Below, piece by piece: positions 1 through 8,041 of a stretch of 39,872 nt of DNA. Position 1 is the stretch's first letter, and every line of letters begins with the position of its first letter. The position numbers and the translations under genes were made by a program. The notes beneath the pieces were generated by a model. The model did no database searches. It was not told the origin of the DNA and saw nothing but the letters and a program-made list of their open reading frames with translations. Source of the DNA: an uncultured Clostridia bacterium (GTDB taxonomy: Bacteria > Bacillota > Clostridia > Oscillospirales > Acutalibacteraceae); the NCBI GenBank assembly GCA_944380875.1, contig CALWJA010000081.1, forward strand, positions 1-39,872, in the 5' to 3' direction.

Positions 1-524
1 CTTTATACTTTTTAATAGTGGTTTTAGCCATAGGGGTCATCATTTTAATTGTGCTTAATATTTTTACAATCCGGGATCGGAAATATGAAATTGGCGTATT
101 GACAGCTATCGGCATGAAAAAAAGAAAGGTTGCTCTGCAGTTTATTATCGAACTTTTTATTGTAACATTTTCATCTATTTTGATTGGTGTAGCAGTGGGG
201 GCGGCCGTTTCCGTGCCCACGACCAATGCCCTGCTGGAAACACAGATTTCAGCCCAGCAGGAGCAACAGAATACGATTGCAAACAATTTTGGCAGGCCCA
301 ACATGCCTTCGGATAGGGGCGAAGAACCCCAGATGATGCAGAATGCGGGGATGGAGCCCAATGGAGGGAATACGTATATCGATCAGGTATCCTCTGCCAC
401 GGATTGGACGGTTGTGCTGCAATTAATGGGCATCGGCGTGCTTCTGACGATCGTTTCCAGCTGCGCCGCCATGGTCTTTATTCTGCGGTATGATCCGCTG
501 AAGATTCTCACAAACCGCGATTGA
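1..524 (+). CDS. ABC transporter permease, FtsX/MacB type (C-terminal part)
   Basis: The reading frame is open to the left edge, so only the C-terminal part of the gene is present; the GTG at 18 is an internal codon, not a convincing start. Visible are a hydrophobic segment, a conserved cytoplasmic stretch (REYEIG-like 'RKYEIGVLTAIGMKK') typical of FtsX-like permease domains, a second membrane segment, an extracytoplasmic loop of about 65 residues rich in Gln, Asn, Met and Pro, and a last membrane helix ending in 'DPLKILTNRD'. This is the usual end of MacB/LolC-type permeases that work by mechanotransmission rather than classical transport. The ATPase gene follows after 12 bp, so the two form one exporter or envelope-stress module. 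Substrate unknown. Confidence 0.85.
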   Translation, partial: LYFLIVVLAIGVIILIVLNIFTIRDRKYEIGVLTAIGMKKRKVALQFIIELFIVTFSSILIGVAVGAAVSVPTTNALLETQISAQQEQQNTIANNFGRPNMPSDRGEEPQMMQNAGMEPNGGNTYIDQVSSATDWTVVLQLMGIGVLLTIVSSCAAMVFILRYDPLKILTNRD

Positions 525-536
525 GGAGGGGATAAT

Positions 537-1208
537 ATGAGCATACTTGAATTAAAAGATGTTTCCTACACGTATGAAGATGGGACTGCCGTATTGAAAA
601 ATATAAGCTTTACCTTTGACGAAGGAAAAATATATGCCGTGATAGGACGTTCCGGTGCGGGGAAAACAACCCTTTTATCCCTTTTATCCGGATTAGCATT
701 TCCTACCCAAGGAAAGATTCTGTTCAACGATAAAGAGATAACAGGAATCGACACCTATTTTTACAGAAGCCATAATGTAGGGGTGATTTTTCAGAGCTAT
801 AATCTTCTTCCCAATCTGACGGCGCTTGAAAATGTAGTTCTTTCCATGGAAATAGCTGGGATACAGAAAAAAGAACGGGAACAGAAAGCCATGCAATTAT
901 TGGAAAAGGTGGGCTTGGATAGCGAAGAAGCGCATAGGAGAGTGTTAAAGCTTTCCGGCGGGCAGCAGCAGAGAGTTGCCATCGCCAGAGCCCTTTCTTA
1001 TGATCCCCATATTATTTTAGCGGACGAACCTACCGGAAATTTGGATGAAGATACTCAGCAGGAGATCGTGGGCATATTTCAACGGTTGGCTCGTGAAGAA
1101 AATCGCTGTATTGTATTGGTAACCCATTCCCCTGCGGTAGCAGAGCAGGCAGATGTAGTATATACGCTTACCGCTTTAAAGGCGTCAGGAGAAAAGAAAA
1201 ACGGATAA
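537..1208 (+). CDS. ABC transporter ATP-binding protein, MacB/LolD family
   Basis: The 223-residue protein has the complete nucleotide-binding domain: Walker A GRSGAGKTT (about residues 37-45), Q-loop (VIFQSYNLLPNL), signature LSGGQQQR, Walker B IILADEPTGNLD and the H-loop histidine in VTHS. The length and the 'PTGNLD' form are typical of MacB/LolD/FtsE-like ATPases that pair with FtsX-type permeases. The ATG at 537 follows GAGGAGGGG that overlaps the stop of the upstream permease gene, so the two are translated from one message. It should energise that permease. The substrate, whether peptide, lipoprotein or antimicrobial, cannot be read from the sequence. Confidence 0.93.
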   Translation: MSILELKDVSYTYEDGTAVLKNISFTFDEGKIYAVIGRSGAGKTTLLSLLSGLAFPTQGKILFNDKEITGIDTYFYRSHNVGVIFQSYNLLPNLTALENVVLSMEIAGIQKKEREQKAMQLLEKVGLDSEEAHRRVLKLSGGQQQRVAIARALSYDPHIILADEPTGNLDEDTQQEIVGIFQRLAREENRCIVLVTHSPAVAEQADVVYTLTALKASGEKKNG

Positions 1209-1233
1209 TATCTTAGCTTGCTTTGGATTTATT

Positions 1234-1263
1234 CCTGCAGACAGCCTGATGGCTGCCTGCAGG
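1234..1263 (+). terminator. Stem-loop after the ABC transporter genes
   Basis: A 13-bp inverted repeat (arms 1234-1246 and 1251-1263, one G-U pair) with a TGAT loop lies 25 bp after the ATPase stop. The following sequence is only moderately T-rich (ATTTCCCTTGCTTTT), so it is a fair but not ideal intrinsic terminator. Confidence 0.5.
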
Positions 1264-1351
1264 ATTTCCCTTGCTTTTGGAAATATATTTTGTTAAGGTA
1301 AGCGTTTGTCTGTTTTTATTTTGAATATAGGCTCACTAAAAACGGAAAAGC

Positions 1352-1380
1352 TTGCCACAATTGCGGATTTATGGTATTAT
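1352..1380 (+). promoter_or_regulatory. Sigma-A promoter for yebC
   Basis: TTGCCA at 1352-1357 and TATTAT at 1375-1380 are separated by exactly 17 bp. The spacing to the yebC start (1462) leaves a leader of about 75 nt. No other gene start lies between. Confidence 0.65.
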
Positions 1381-1461
1381 AAAATGCAGTCCTTATATAA
1401 GGATAAGCAAGGATACGGTTTGAAAACCCGCGTTACAAATTTAATTTCCAGGAGGATTCAT

Positions 1462-2211
1462 ATGTCTGGCCATTCGAAATGGAATAATATTAAAAGAAAA
1501 AAAGAGAAAACAGACGGCGCCAAAGCTAAGATTTTCACAAAAATCGGCAGAGAGTTGGCGGTTGCAGTAAAGGAAGGCGGCGGCCCCGACCCGGCATCCA
1601 ACTCCAAGCTGAAAGACTGCATTGCCAAAGCGAAGGCTGCAAATGTTCCCAATGATAATATTGAGAGAATTATCCGTAAGGCAGCTGGTGATAATGACGG
1701 CGCCAAATATGAGAATATTACGTATGAGGGATACGGTCCCAGCGGTGTAGCCGTAATTGTGGAAGCTCTTACCGATAACCGTAACCGCACGGCCGCGGAT
1801 GTTCGCCATTATTTTGATAAATTTGGCGGTAATTTGGGTACTACCGGCTGTGTTTCTTTCCTTTTCGAGGAAAAAGGTGTTATTGTTATCGAAAAGGAAG
1901 GTCGCGATGAAGATAAAGTGATGGAAGATGCTCTGGAAGCAGGCGCATCGGATTTCCAGGCCGATGAGGATGTATTTGAAATCTCCACTTTGCCGGATGA
2001 CTTCAGCGGTGTCCGCGAGGATCTGGAAAACAAAGGGTATGAGTTTGTTTCTGCAGAAGTGGAAATGGTTCCTACAACCTATACGGCTCTTGCGGATGAA
2101 GAATCCCAGACCAAAATGCAGAAGCTTCTGGATGCTCTGGAAGATAATGACGATGTCCAGAATGTTTGGCATAACTGGGACGCTCCCGAGAGCGATGAAG
2201 ACGAAGACTGA
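1462..2211 (+). CDS. yebC: YebC/PmpR family protein
   Basis: The protein has 249 residues, the usual length for the family. It starts with the hallmark '[14 protein letters not shown]' followed by '[20 protein letters not shown]' and contains '[19 protein letters not shown]'. YebC-like proteins are cytoplasmic; some were described as transcriptional regulators, and recent work links members to relief of ribosome stalling on proline-rich sequences. The start at 1462 is preceded by AGGAGG at 1450-1455; the frame is open back to 1306 but that part lacks family similarity and overlaps the promoter. The C-terminus is acidic (ESDEDED). The next gene starts 42 bp downstream, probably in the same transcript. 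Confidence 0.95.
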   Translation: MSGHSKWNNIKRKKEKTDGAKAKIFTKIGRELAVAVKEGGGPDPASNSKLKDCIAKAKAANVPNDNIERIIRKAAGDNDGAKYENITYEGYGPSGVAVIVEALTDNRNRTAADVRHYFDKFGGNLGTTGCVSFLFEEKGVIVIEKEGRDEDKVMEDALEAGASDFQADEDVFEISTLPDDFSGVREDLENKGYEFVSAEVEMVPTTYTALADEESQTKMQKLLDALEDNDDVQNVWHNWDAPESDEDED

Positions 2212-2253
2212 TTTTGCTGCACGTAAAATTCCGGCAGCGCAGGAGGGATACCC

Positions 2254-3930
2254 ATGGCTGATAACAACCAACTATGTATGAATTGTATGTCTCCTATGGA
2301 GGGGAAAACGGTGTGCCCTGTTTGCGGGCACAGTGCGGACGAACCTCAGTCCGCAAATGCCCTCGCCTGCAGGACAGTGTTGCAAAACCGTTATTTAGTA
2401 GGTAAGGTAAAGAGCTGCAATAGTGAGGGGATAACGTATATAGGGTATGATACGGTGCTGCATGCTCCCATTGAATTACGGGAGTTTTTTCCGGCCACAC
2501 TTTGCAGCCGCGTTTCCGGGGGAGAAATTCTTGTAAACCCTGGAAGCGAGGTTACCTATGATGAATGCCTCTCTTACTTTTTGAGCTGCTCAAGAGAGGT
2601 TGCTCATGTGCGGGATTATCCTGCCATCACACAGCTTTATGATATTTTCGAAGAAAATAATACGGCGTATACGGTGGCAGAATGGGCAGAATCCATTACC
2701 CTTAAGTATTTTGTGGAAAGAAGCGGGGGAACTATTGGCTGGAATGCCGCCAGGCAGCTTTTCATGCCTGTTCTTTCTGCTCTGAGCACCATTCATTCCC
2801 GGGGCATGAATCATTTGGGCATATCCCCTGAATCCCTTCGGATTATGCAGGACGGCCGAATGAAGCTGACGGAATTCTGTATTCCTGCTGTGCGCATGAC
2901 CGGAAGAGAATTACCGCCGGATCTCTATGGGGGATGTGCTGCCCTTGAGCAGTATGAACCAGGCGCTCCCGTAGGGGAATATACGGATGTCTATGGGTTT
3001 GCAGCCTCTTTGTTTTTTGCTTTGACAGGTGTAATGCCTCAAGCGGCTCTGAAGAGGAAAGAAGATCCCAGACTTTTGATTCCAAGTTCCCTTCTGAAAA
3101 GTATTCCGCCCCATGTTGTAAGCGCTTTAGCCAATGCTCTGCAGGTGTCTCCTCAAAAACGGACGCCTACTTTCGAAAGGCTCCGCGCGGAGTTATCCGC
3201 TTCGCCTACGGTTACGATTGAGACCGCCAGCCTGCACCATATTCCTCCTGTTTACCCGGCGCAGACACCTCCGCCTGTGAGAAGAAAAGGAAGCGTGCCT
3301 CCTTTTGTGTGGGTTCTGGTTTCTTGTGTGTGCTGTCTTATTGTTTTATCGGTAATCGGTGTAATATGGATTTCTTCCCAAAATTCCGAAAGCAGTTCCT
3401 CGTCGGAAACATCTTCTGTTTCTTCTGACATTTCTTCTGCGGTGTCTTCAGAAGAAGAAAGTTCGGAAGAACCTTCCAGTTCGGATACCGCCGATATGAT
3501 TGATGTTCCGAATCTGGTAGGGCAAAAATATGAAGATGTAGTGGAAGAAGCAAAGGGCAAAGATTACCAGATTCTGACTGCCGCCAACAAACAGTTCAGC
3601 GACACAGTACCGGAGGGAAGCATTATTTCCCAAACGCCTGAGGCAGGGGACGGTGCTAAAATGTCGAAAGGGACGGCGGTTGTCGTGGTGATCAGCCAGG
3701 GGCCGGCTGTCCGGAAATTGCCGGATATCCAGGGGCTGGATTTGGCGTCCGCCTCTACCGCTGTTGCCAATGAAGGGTTTGTGCCTTCAAAGGTGGAAGA
3801 ATACAGCGATTCAGTGGAAGCCGGTTTAGCTGTGGGATATCAGGGCGTTAAGGCAGGAGACGAAATGCCTTATGGTTCCCAGGTACTGATTGTAATTAGT
3901 AAAGGACCAGATCCTTCTAAATCAGAATAA
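2254..3930 (+). CDS. Membrane pseudokinase with zinc ribbon and two PASTA repeats
   Basis: The 558-residue protein has an N-terminal zinc ribbon (CMNC near residue 8, CPVC near 22), a Ser/Thr-kinase fold (about 45-310), one membrane helix (about 350-373), a Ser/Glu-rich linker (375-412) and two extracellular PASTA repeats (about 414-484 and 485-555). It resembles PknB/PrkC-type peptidoglycan-sensing kinases. The catalytic motifs are broken: the beta3 lysine position reads R76 in 'IELREFFP', the HRD loop reads HLGISPES (187-194, Asp replaced by Gly189), and DFG reads TEF (206-208). Catalysis is therefore unlikely, and a scaffold or sensor of cell-wall fragments is the better guess. AGGAGG precedes the ATG. 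It lies 42 bp after yebC. Confidence 0.85.
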   Translation: MADNNQLCMNCMSPMEGKTVCPVCGHSADEPQSANALACRTVLQNRYLVGKVKSCNSEGITYIGYDTVLHAPIELREFFPATLCSRVSGGEILVNPGSEVTYDECLSYFLSCSREVAHVRDYPAITQLYDIFEENNTAYTVAEWAESITLKYFVERSGGTIGWNAARQLFMPVLSALSTIHSRGMNHLGISPESLRIMQDGRMKLTEFCIPAVRMTGRELPPDLYGGCAALEQYEPGAPVGEYTDVYGFAASLFFALTGVMPQAALKRKEDPRLLIPSSLLKSIPPHVVSALANALQVSPQKRTPTFERLRAELSASPTVTIETASLHHIPPVYPAQTPPPVRRKGSVPPFVWVLVSCVCCLIVLSVIGVIWISSQNSESSSSSETSSVSSDISSAVSSEEESSEEPSSSDTADMIDVPNLVGQKYEDVVEEAKGKDYQILTAANKQFSDTVPEGSIISQTPEAGDGAKMSKGTAVVVVISQGPAVRKLPDIQGLDLASASTAVANEGFVPSKVEEYSDSVEAGLAVGYQGVKAGDEMPYGSQVLIVISKGPDPSKSE

Positions 3931-3942
3931 ATTTTGCATATA

Positions 3943-3974
3943 GAAAGGGCGCTGTATGTTCACAGCGCCCTTTC
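3943..3974 (+). terminator. Terminator-like hairpin after the pseudokinase gene
   Basis: A perfect 13-bp stem (3943-3955 with 3962-3974) around a 6-nt loop lies 12 bp after the stop. The 3' arm ends in CCCTTTC followed by TCATTA, so the U-tract is weak. It separates the pseudokinase unit from the Nudix gene. Confidence 0.6.
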
Positions 3975-4024
3975 TCATTAAAGCGCTCCATACTCCTAAT
4001 ATTCGTTTGAAAGGAAGATACAAA

Positions 4025-4492
4025 ATGATGCAGACAACCCTATGCTATTTGGAAAAAGACGGGCAATATTTAATGCTTCATCGTGTTTCCAAGAAGAATG
4101 ATGTGAACCATGATAAATGGATTGGCGTAGGAGGGAAATTTGAACCGGGAGAAACGCCGGAAGAATGCTTGCTCCGGGAAGTAAAAGAGGAAACCGGCCT
4201 TACTTTGCTGCAATACAGCTTTCGTGGAATACTGACATTTATCTGCGACCAGCAGGAGCCGGAATATATATTTCTTTTTACTTCTTCTTCTTTTACAGGG
4301 GGAATGCGGGAATGTGAAGAAGGGGTTTTGGAATGGGTGGATAAGAATAAAATAAAGGATTTGGAGCTTTGGGAAGGGGATAAGGAAATGTTCCGTCTCC
4401 TTGATGAAAGAAAATCGTTCTTTTCTTTAAAATTGCGTTATGAAGGAGATCGTTTGCTGGAATGTTCAGAGTGGGGAAATTACGGCACCTAA
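4025..4492 (+). CDS. Nudix hydrolase, MutT/8-oxo-dGTPase-like
   Basis: The 155-residue protein carries a full Nudix box: G at 'GGKFEPGE', then 'REVKEETGL', matching GX5EX7REUXEEXGU. This motif binds the divalent metals that cleave nucleoside diphosphates linked to X. Members with 'HDKWIGVGGKFEPGE' and 'GILTFI' segments are usually annotated as 8-oxo-dGTP diphosphatases, which cleanse the nucleotide pool of oxidised guanine; the exact substrate is an inference. Two ATGs occur in tandem (4025, 4028); AAGGAAG at 4011-4017 supports 4025. The frame is open from 3956, but that part coincides with the preceding hairpin and is rejected. The gene converges on the amidohydrolase gene. Confidence 0.9.
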   Translation: MMQTTLCYLEKDGQYLMLHRVSKKNDVNHDKWIGVGGKFEPGETPEECLLREVKEETGLTLLQYSFRGILTFICDQQEPEYIFLFTSSSFTGGMRECEEGVLEWVDKNKIKDLELWEGDKEMFRLLDERKSFFSLKLRYEGDRLLECSEWGNYGT

Positions 4493-4531
4493 AAATATAA
4501 AATAATGGAAAAGCATTCCCATGCAATATAT

Positions 4532-4579
4532 AAAAGAAACCCGGATAAAAACCTTTCGTTTTTTATCCGGGTTTCTTTT
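4532..4579. terminator. Bidirectional terminator between convergent genes
   Basis: A perfect 19-bp inverted repeat (4532-4550 and 4561-4579) with a 10-nt loop has A-rich and T-rich ends, so it gives a U-tract on either strand. It sits between the Nudix gene (plus) and the amidohydrolase gene (minus) and should stop both. Confidence 0.9.
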
Positions 4580-4596
4580 ATATGAGTATGATTTTA

Positions 4597-5403
4597 TTAC
4601 AGAGAAAGGGAAAACAATTCAGAGGCGTTTTTCCATAGTATTTTTTCCAGTTCTTCGTCGGAGAGACCGGAATGCAGAAGATATTCTTTTTCGTCGCAGG
4701 ATCGGCTCCAGGGGCAATCGCTGCCAAAAAGGATGCGATCCGCTCCATGTTTCCGGCAAAGCCTGAGAAATTGCTCCGGTTGGCAATACAAAAAAGACAT
4801 GGCTGTATCGAACCATACGGTATCGATTCCTGCCAATTCTTCTTCCGATTCATCATAGCGGCGCATACCGCCCATGTGGGCAGCGACAATTTTCAGGGTA
4901 GGAAAGAGTTTCGCAACCTTTTTTATCCCTTTGGCGGAAGCATGGACGCAGTTTGGAGAAAGAGGATCCCAACCGGTATGGAATACCACGGGTAGCCCCG
5001 AATCCGCAATTTTCTCATAGATTGGAAACATTTGGGGGTCATCCACCATAAAGTCCTGATAGTCCGGATGAAGCTTAATTCCGTGAAGCCCCCGTTCCCG
5101 GATACGGTCAATCTCTTCCAAAGCATCTTCGGCTTTTGGATGTATAGTACCACAGCAGAAAAGGCGGCCAGGGTATTCTTTTTGCAGAGAAGCAGCCCAA
5201 TTGTTGATTGTAGTCTGCTGGGAAGGTTTCGTTGCAATATGCATCACAATTCCTGCCTGGATTCCCCAACGGTCAAAGGTCTGAACAGTTCCTGCGGCGG
5301 TGCCATCGGTATGATAGGGGCTTTGCGCAATCTGGGATAGATGATCCAGCGTCTTTTTTGCAATTTTATCCGGAAACATGTGGACATGGGAATCAATAAT
5401 CAT
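4597..5403 (-). CDS. Metal-dependent amidohydrolase, amidohydrolase_2 / TIM-barrel family
   Basis: The 268-residue protein has the ligand pattern of the amidohydrolase superfamily: HxH in 'IDSHVHMFPDK' (H6, H8), 'GIKLHPDYQ' at the barrel centre, His in 'VVFHTGWD', His in 'VAAHMGG', and the catalytic Asp in 'LFGSDCPW'. This subgroup contains decarboxylases (ACMSD-like) and hydrolases; the substrate cannot be assigned. The start at 5403 follows AGAAGGATG with good spacing; an upstream in-frame start at 5469 would run into the rpsR terminator and is rejected. It may have its own promoter or be reached by read-through from rpsR. Confidence 0.85.
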   Translation of the reverse strand: MIIDSHVHMFPDKIAKKTLDHLSQIAQSPYHTDGTAAGTVQTFDRWGIQAGIVMHIATKPSQQTTINNWAASLQKEYPGRLFCCGTIHPKAEDALEEIDRIRERGLHGIKLHPDYQDFMVDDPQMFPIYEKIADSGLPVVFHTGWDPLSPNCVHASAKGIKKVAKLFPTLKIVAAHMGGMRRYDESEEELAGIDTVWFDTAMSFLYCQPEQFLRLCRKHGADRILFGSDCPWSRSCDEKEYLLHSGLSDEELEKILWKNASELFSLSL

Positions 5404-5460
5404 AGGACATCCTTCTTTCGTTGGGGATATAGGGGGAGCCGTTTGGCTCTGCATACAGAA

Positions 5461-5489
5461 AAGGGACAAGCTCGATGAGCTTGTCCCTT
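5461..5489 (-). terminator. Terminator of the rpsF-ssb-rpsR operon
   Basis: A perfect 13-bp stem (5461-5473 with 5477-5489) and a 3-nt loop lie just 6 bp beyond the rpsR stop. On the minus strand the stem ends in CCCTT followed by TTCTG, a short U-tract. Confidence 0.75.
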
Positions 5490-5495
5490 TCGAAA

Positions 5496-5747
5496 TCAGT
5501 CGTTGCTGAAGGGGAGAAGTGCGAGATGACGTGCACGCTTGATAGCGACAGTCAGCTCACGCTGATGACGTGCGCAGGTACCAGTTACTCTCCGGGGAAG
5601 AATCTTTGCTCTTTCAGAGATGTAACGGCGAAGCTTTGCAACGTCCTTATAGTCGATAGCTTCGACTTTGTCTACACAGAAACCGCAAACCTTTTTGCGT
5701 CCCTTGCGGCCACCGCGGCGCTCGGGTCTTTCGCTTCTTTCAGCCAT
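5496..5747 (-). CDS. rpsR: 30S ribosomal protein bS18
   Basis: The 83-residue protein matches bS18: '[17 protein letters not shown]', '[18 protein letters not shown]' and '[20 protein letters not shown]'. It binds 16S rRNA in the small-subunit platform as a heterodimer with bS6. The CGFC pair plus a later Cys and His (GTCARHQ) is compatible with a zinc-binding form of the protein. It is the last gene of the canonical rpsF-ssb-rpsR operon, and the ATG at 5747 lies 43 bp after the ssb stop. Confidence 0.97.
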   Translation of the reverse strand: MAERSERPERRGGRKGRKKVCGFCVDKVEAIDYKDVAKLRRYISERAKILPRRVTGTCARHQRELTVAIKRARHLALLPFSND

Positions 5748-5789
5748 GGCAAAAAGCCTCCTTTACAATCAAAATCAGTGGGGAAGAGA

Positions 5790-6251
5790 TCAGAAGGGCA
5801 GATCATCGTCTGTGGGGATCTCTTCAAAATCATCGGCATTACCGCTTGCATAGGCGGGAGCAGACTGCTGAACAGGCATTTCAGGACGAGAATGATAGCC
5901 GTTACCCATCATAACGCTTTGACTATTGTCGCGTTTAGGTTCAGCAAAATGCACATTGTCTGCGACGATTTCAACGGCTTTACGCTTGTTGCCATCCTTA
6001 TCGGTGTACGTACGGGTCTGGATAGATCCCTGCACAGCTATCAGCTGGCCTTTGCGGAAATACTTGCACACAAAGTCCGCTGTATTGCGCCATGCTACTA
6101 CATCGATAAAATCAGCCTGCCGGTCAGCGCCTGCTTTCACATAGGAACGGTCTACCGCAACAGTGAAACTGGTAACAGAAACATCATTGGCAGTATGTCT
6201 TAATTCAGGATCAGCAACGAGACGACCCATTAAAACAGCAACATTGAGCAT
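5790..6251 (-). CDS. ssb: Single-stranded DNA-binding protein
   Basis: The protein has an N-terminal OB fold ('MLNVAVLMGRLVADPELR', 'DFIDVVAWRNTADFVCKYF', 'GQLIAVQGSIQTRTYTDKDG') and a disordered tail ending in the acidic tip DDDLPF, which recruits replication and repair partners. It forms homotetramers on single-stranded DNA. From the ATG at 6251 it has 153 residues; a GTG at 6260 would add three residues, but 'MLNVAVLMG' is the conserved start. The location between rpsF and rpsR is the standard Firmicute arrangement. Confidence 0.96.
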   Translation of the reverse strand: MLNVAVLMGRLVADPELRHTANDVSVTSFTVAVDRSYVKAGADRQADFIDVVAWRNTADFVCKYFRKGQLIAVQGSIQTRTYTDKDGNKRKAVEIVADNVHFAEPKRDNSQSVMMGNGYHSRPEMPVQQSAPAYASGNADDFEEIPTDDDLPF

Positions 6252-6289
6252 TCCATTCACTCTCTTTCCGTTTTCTGCAGCAATTTTGC

Positions 6290-6586
6290 TCAGTCTTCCT
6301 TTTTCACGATCAGAGAACGAAGAACACCATCGGTGATCTTGTAAATTCTGTCGAGCTCAGCGGTAAAGGAAGGAGCGCTGGTGAAGCTGATCAGAGTATA
6401 ATACCCTTCGGTTTCCTTGTTGATCTCATAAGCGAGTCTACGCTTACCCCATTCATCAACAGCGTCTACCGTTCCGTTCGCAGCGATCAGAGCTTTGAAC
6501 TTTTCGATCAATGCAGCGATTCCTTCATCACCCAATTTCATGGAAAGGATGAATACGGTTTCATAGGAATGTTTGATATCCGGCAT
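6290..6586 (-). CDS. rpsF: 30S ribosomal protein bS6
   Basis: The 98-residue protein has bS6 features: 'YETVFILSMKLGDE', 'VDEWGKRRLAYEINKETEGYY' and the C-terminal 'DGVLRSLIVKKED'. It pairs with bS18 in the 30S platform. The ATG at 6586 is preceded by GGAGGTG at about 6592-6600; the frame extends to 6634, but that part is leader RNA. It is the first gene of the rpsF-ssb-rpsR operon, with a strong promoter at 6668-6696. Confidence 0.97.
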   Translation of the reverse strand: MPDIKHSYETVFILSMKLGDEGIAALIEKFKALIAANGTVDAVDEWGKRRLAYEINKETEGYYTLISFTSAPSFTAELDRIYKITDGVLRSLIVKKED

Positions 6587-6612
6587 ACTTGCACCTCCTT
6601 TTGGACTTGAGG

Positions 6613-6658
6613 CCCCGAAATACCTTCGGAGCAAGGATAATAAAGCTGAGAACAGCTT
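6613..6658 (-). promoter_or_regulatory. Structured rpsF leader, candidate S6:S18 autoregulatory RNA
   Basis: Between promoter and rpsF the minus-strand transcript can form two hairpins: one with 6-bp arms (6643-6648 and 6653-6658) and one with 7-bp arms (6613-6619 and 6625-6631, one G-U pair) whose arm contains CCGAAGG. Many bacterial rpsF leaders bind the S6:S18 complex through a CCG-containing bulge and so feed back on the operon. The assignment rests on position and on the CCG-bearing hairpin; no covariation model was run. Confidence 0.45.
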
Positions 6659-6667
6659 AACGGATTA

Positions 6668-6696
6668 ATTATATCAACACATTTGGAGAAAGTCAA
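6668..6696 (-). promoter_or_regulatory. Sigma-A promoter for rpsF-ssb-rpsR
   Basis: On the minus strand TTGACT (6691-6696) and TATAAT (6668-6673) are separated by 17 bp, a near-consensus promoter. Transcription would start near 6661, giving a leader of about 75 nt before rpsF. Confidence 0.88.
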
Positions 6697-6721
6697 TCTA
6701 TTTTTTGTTCTGTGGGCAAGA

Positions 6722-7792
6722 TTATATAAACAGGTTTGGTAAATAAAACAGGATCATATAACAAATGAGCATACAGACCGCTATAGCCGTGTTTACACCG
6801 CCCTGATTTTGCAGCTGAACCGCTTTTTCTTCAGGTGCCGGGCACATTTCGTGAATTCTGCGAATTTTCCGGACGCAATGCTTGAGATACATCTTATTGG
6901 CATTGAAACCAATTATCAGCATCAAAACAAATTGAAGAAGACCTAAAATATGAGGTAAAAATATGGTGATTTGGGTCCAGAAAGACTGCTGCAGAAGAAG
7001 ATCACGAAGCTCGCTATAGGGTTGGCCTGCCGCCAGAATACTCATATCGTTGCTGAACCCAGCCTGGCTCATAAGCTGCATTAAAATATCTTGGGACATG
7101 TAGGAAAAATATGTGGAAAGGCCGTAGATAAGGACCATTATTCCGGTTAGTATGGCGCCCCATTTATATTGCTTACGGTAAAGGAACCATCCTCCCGTGC
7201 AGAAAAAAGCGCAAAAATTGAAACGGTTGCGGCGGTTCCGTTTATAATTCATAAAAACGGGAAGGTAATACGCAGTGTTGTTCTGCACAAGTTTGGCCAC
7301 TTCCCCCGCAGGAACGTCATCTATAGGTTCATTGGGGTTCACGCCGCCCATGGGATCCAGCACAAAAGGCGTACCGCCAAAGAAAGATCCCTGAGGGAAT
7401 CCCCCCGGAGCCTGACCGGGCTGCTGCGTCCCGGGATTTCCGGAGTTTGGGCGGGGAGGCTGATCCCGAAATTGCCCATAGTTATTCTGCGGCCCCACCG
7501 GCGGATCCTCAGAAAGGGACATCCCGCAATGATCGCAGAATAAAGCGTATTTGCTGTTGTCTTTTCCGCAGCGGGGGCAGCGGCGCGTCTCTTCATCCCC
7601 ACCACTTTGACGGGTTTCCTTGGGAGGCTGCCAAGTTTCCCCCTTTTCGTGTTTTTCCAAGAATATGCAGTGTCCTGTATTGCGGTAACATTCCCGGTGA
7701 TAGGGGGCACCGCATTCCGGACAAACCACAACATCATCCTGTTTTGTGAATGTTTTTCCACAAACAGGGCATTTTATTCCGGTATAATCCAT
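6722..7792 (-). CDS. RING-like and zinc-ribbon membrane protein with DUF2628-like region
   Basis: The 356-residue protein begins with a treble-clef/RING-like module (CPVC near residue 8, CPEC near 24, then 'YHRECYRNTGHC'), similar to prokaryotic RING domains. A classic zinc ribbon follows (CPRC ... CDHC, about residues 72-92), then a Pro/Gly-rich linker. The C-terminal half has a 'FNFCAFFCTGGWFLYRKQY' segment like DUF2628 proteins and about three further membrane helices. No enzyme activity is evident; an adaptor or membrane quality-control role is a guess. The start at 7792 follows GGAGG with 10-nt spacing; the upstream extension to 7825 lacks family features. Confidence 0.75.
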   Translation of the reverse strand: MDYTGIKCPVCGKTFTKQDDVVVCPECGAPYHRECYRNTGHCIFLEKHEKGETWQPPKETRQSGGDEETRRCPRCGKDNSKYALFCDHCGMSLSEDPPVGPQNNYGQFRDQPPRPNSGNPGTQQPGQAPGGFPQGSFFGGTPFVLDPMGGVNPNEPIDDVPAGEVAKLVQNNTAYYLPVFMNYKRNRRNRFNFCAFFCTGGWFLYRKQYKWGAILTGIMVLIYGLSTYFSYMSQDILMQLMSQAGFSNDMSILAAGQPYSELRDLLLQQSFWTQITIFLPHILGLLQFVLMLIIGFNANKMYLKHCVRKIRRIHEMCPAPEEKAVQLQNQGGVNTAIAVCMLICYMILFYLPNLFI

Positions 7793-7837
7793 GGTTAAAG
7801 ATCCTCCAAATCTATAACAGTGCATCCTTTGTTCTTC

Positions 7838-7866
7838 ATTGTATCCTTTTTTATCGCTGACTGCAA
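7838..7866 (-). promoter_or_regulatory. Promoter for the RING-like membrane protein gene
   Basis: On the minus strand TTGCAG (7861-7866) and TACAAT (7838-7843) are 17 bp apart, about 45 bp before the start codon at 7792. Confidence 0.6.
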
Positions 7867-7937
7867 TCCTATAAGAGAGAAGTTTTCATCTCATTCACAA
7901 AATTTATGTGTTGTTCAAAGAAACAAGCGGCTTTTCC

Positions 7938-7966
7938 TTTACAATTTCTATAAAATACAGTATAAT
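7938..7966 (+). promoter_or_regulatory. Sigma-A promoter for prfB
   Basis: TTTACA (7938-7943) and TATAAT (7961-7966) are separated by 17 bp. They lie about 75 bp before the prfB start and point away from the minus-strand promoter at 7838-7866. Confidence 0.8.
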
Positions 7967-8041
7967 TTTTAAGTTAAAGAGATTTGTGTTTGCTTTAGAG
8001 ATTTTACGCGCAGTAAGAAGCGCAGAAAGGCTTGTGAATAT

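Noticed and set aside
1306-1461. In-frame upstream extension of yebC
   Set aside because: It overlaps the promoter, lacks a ribosome site and has no family similarity; the conserved MSGHSKW start at 1462 has AGGAGG.
1441-2271. 276-codon minus-strand frame
   Set aside because: It is antisense to yebC and has a random composition.
5475-6203. 242-codon plus-strand frame
   Set aside because: It lies antisense across rpsR and ssb, which are unmistakable genes; the product has no recognisable features.
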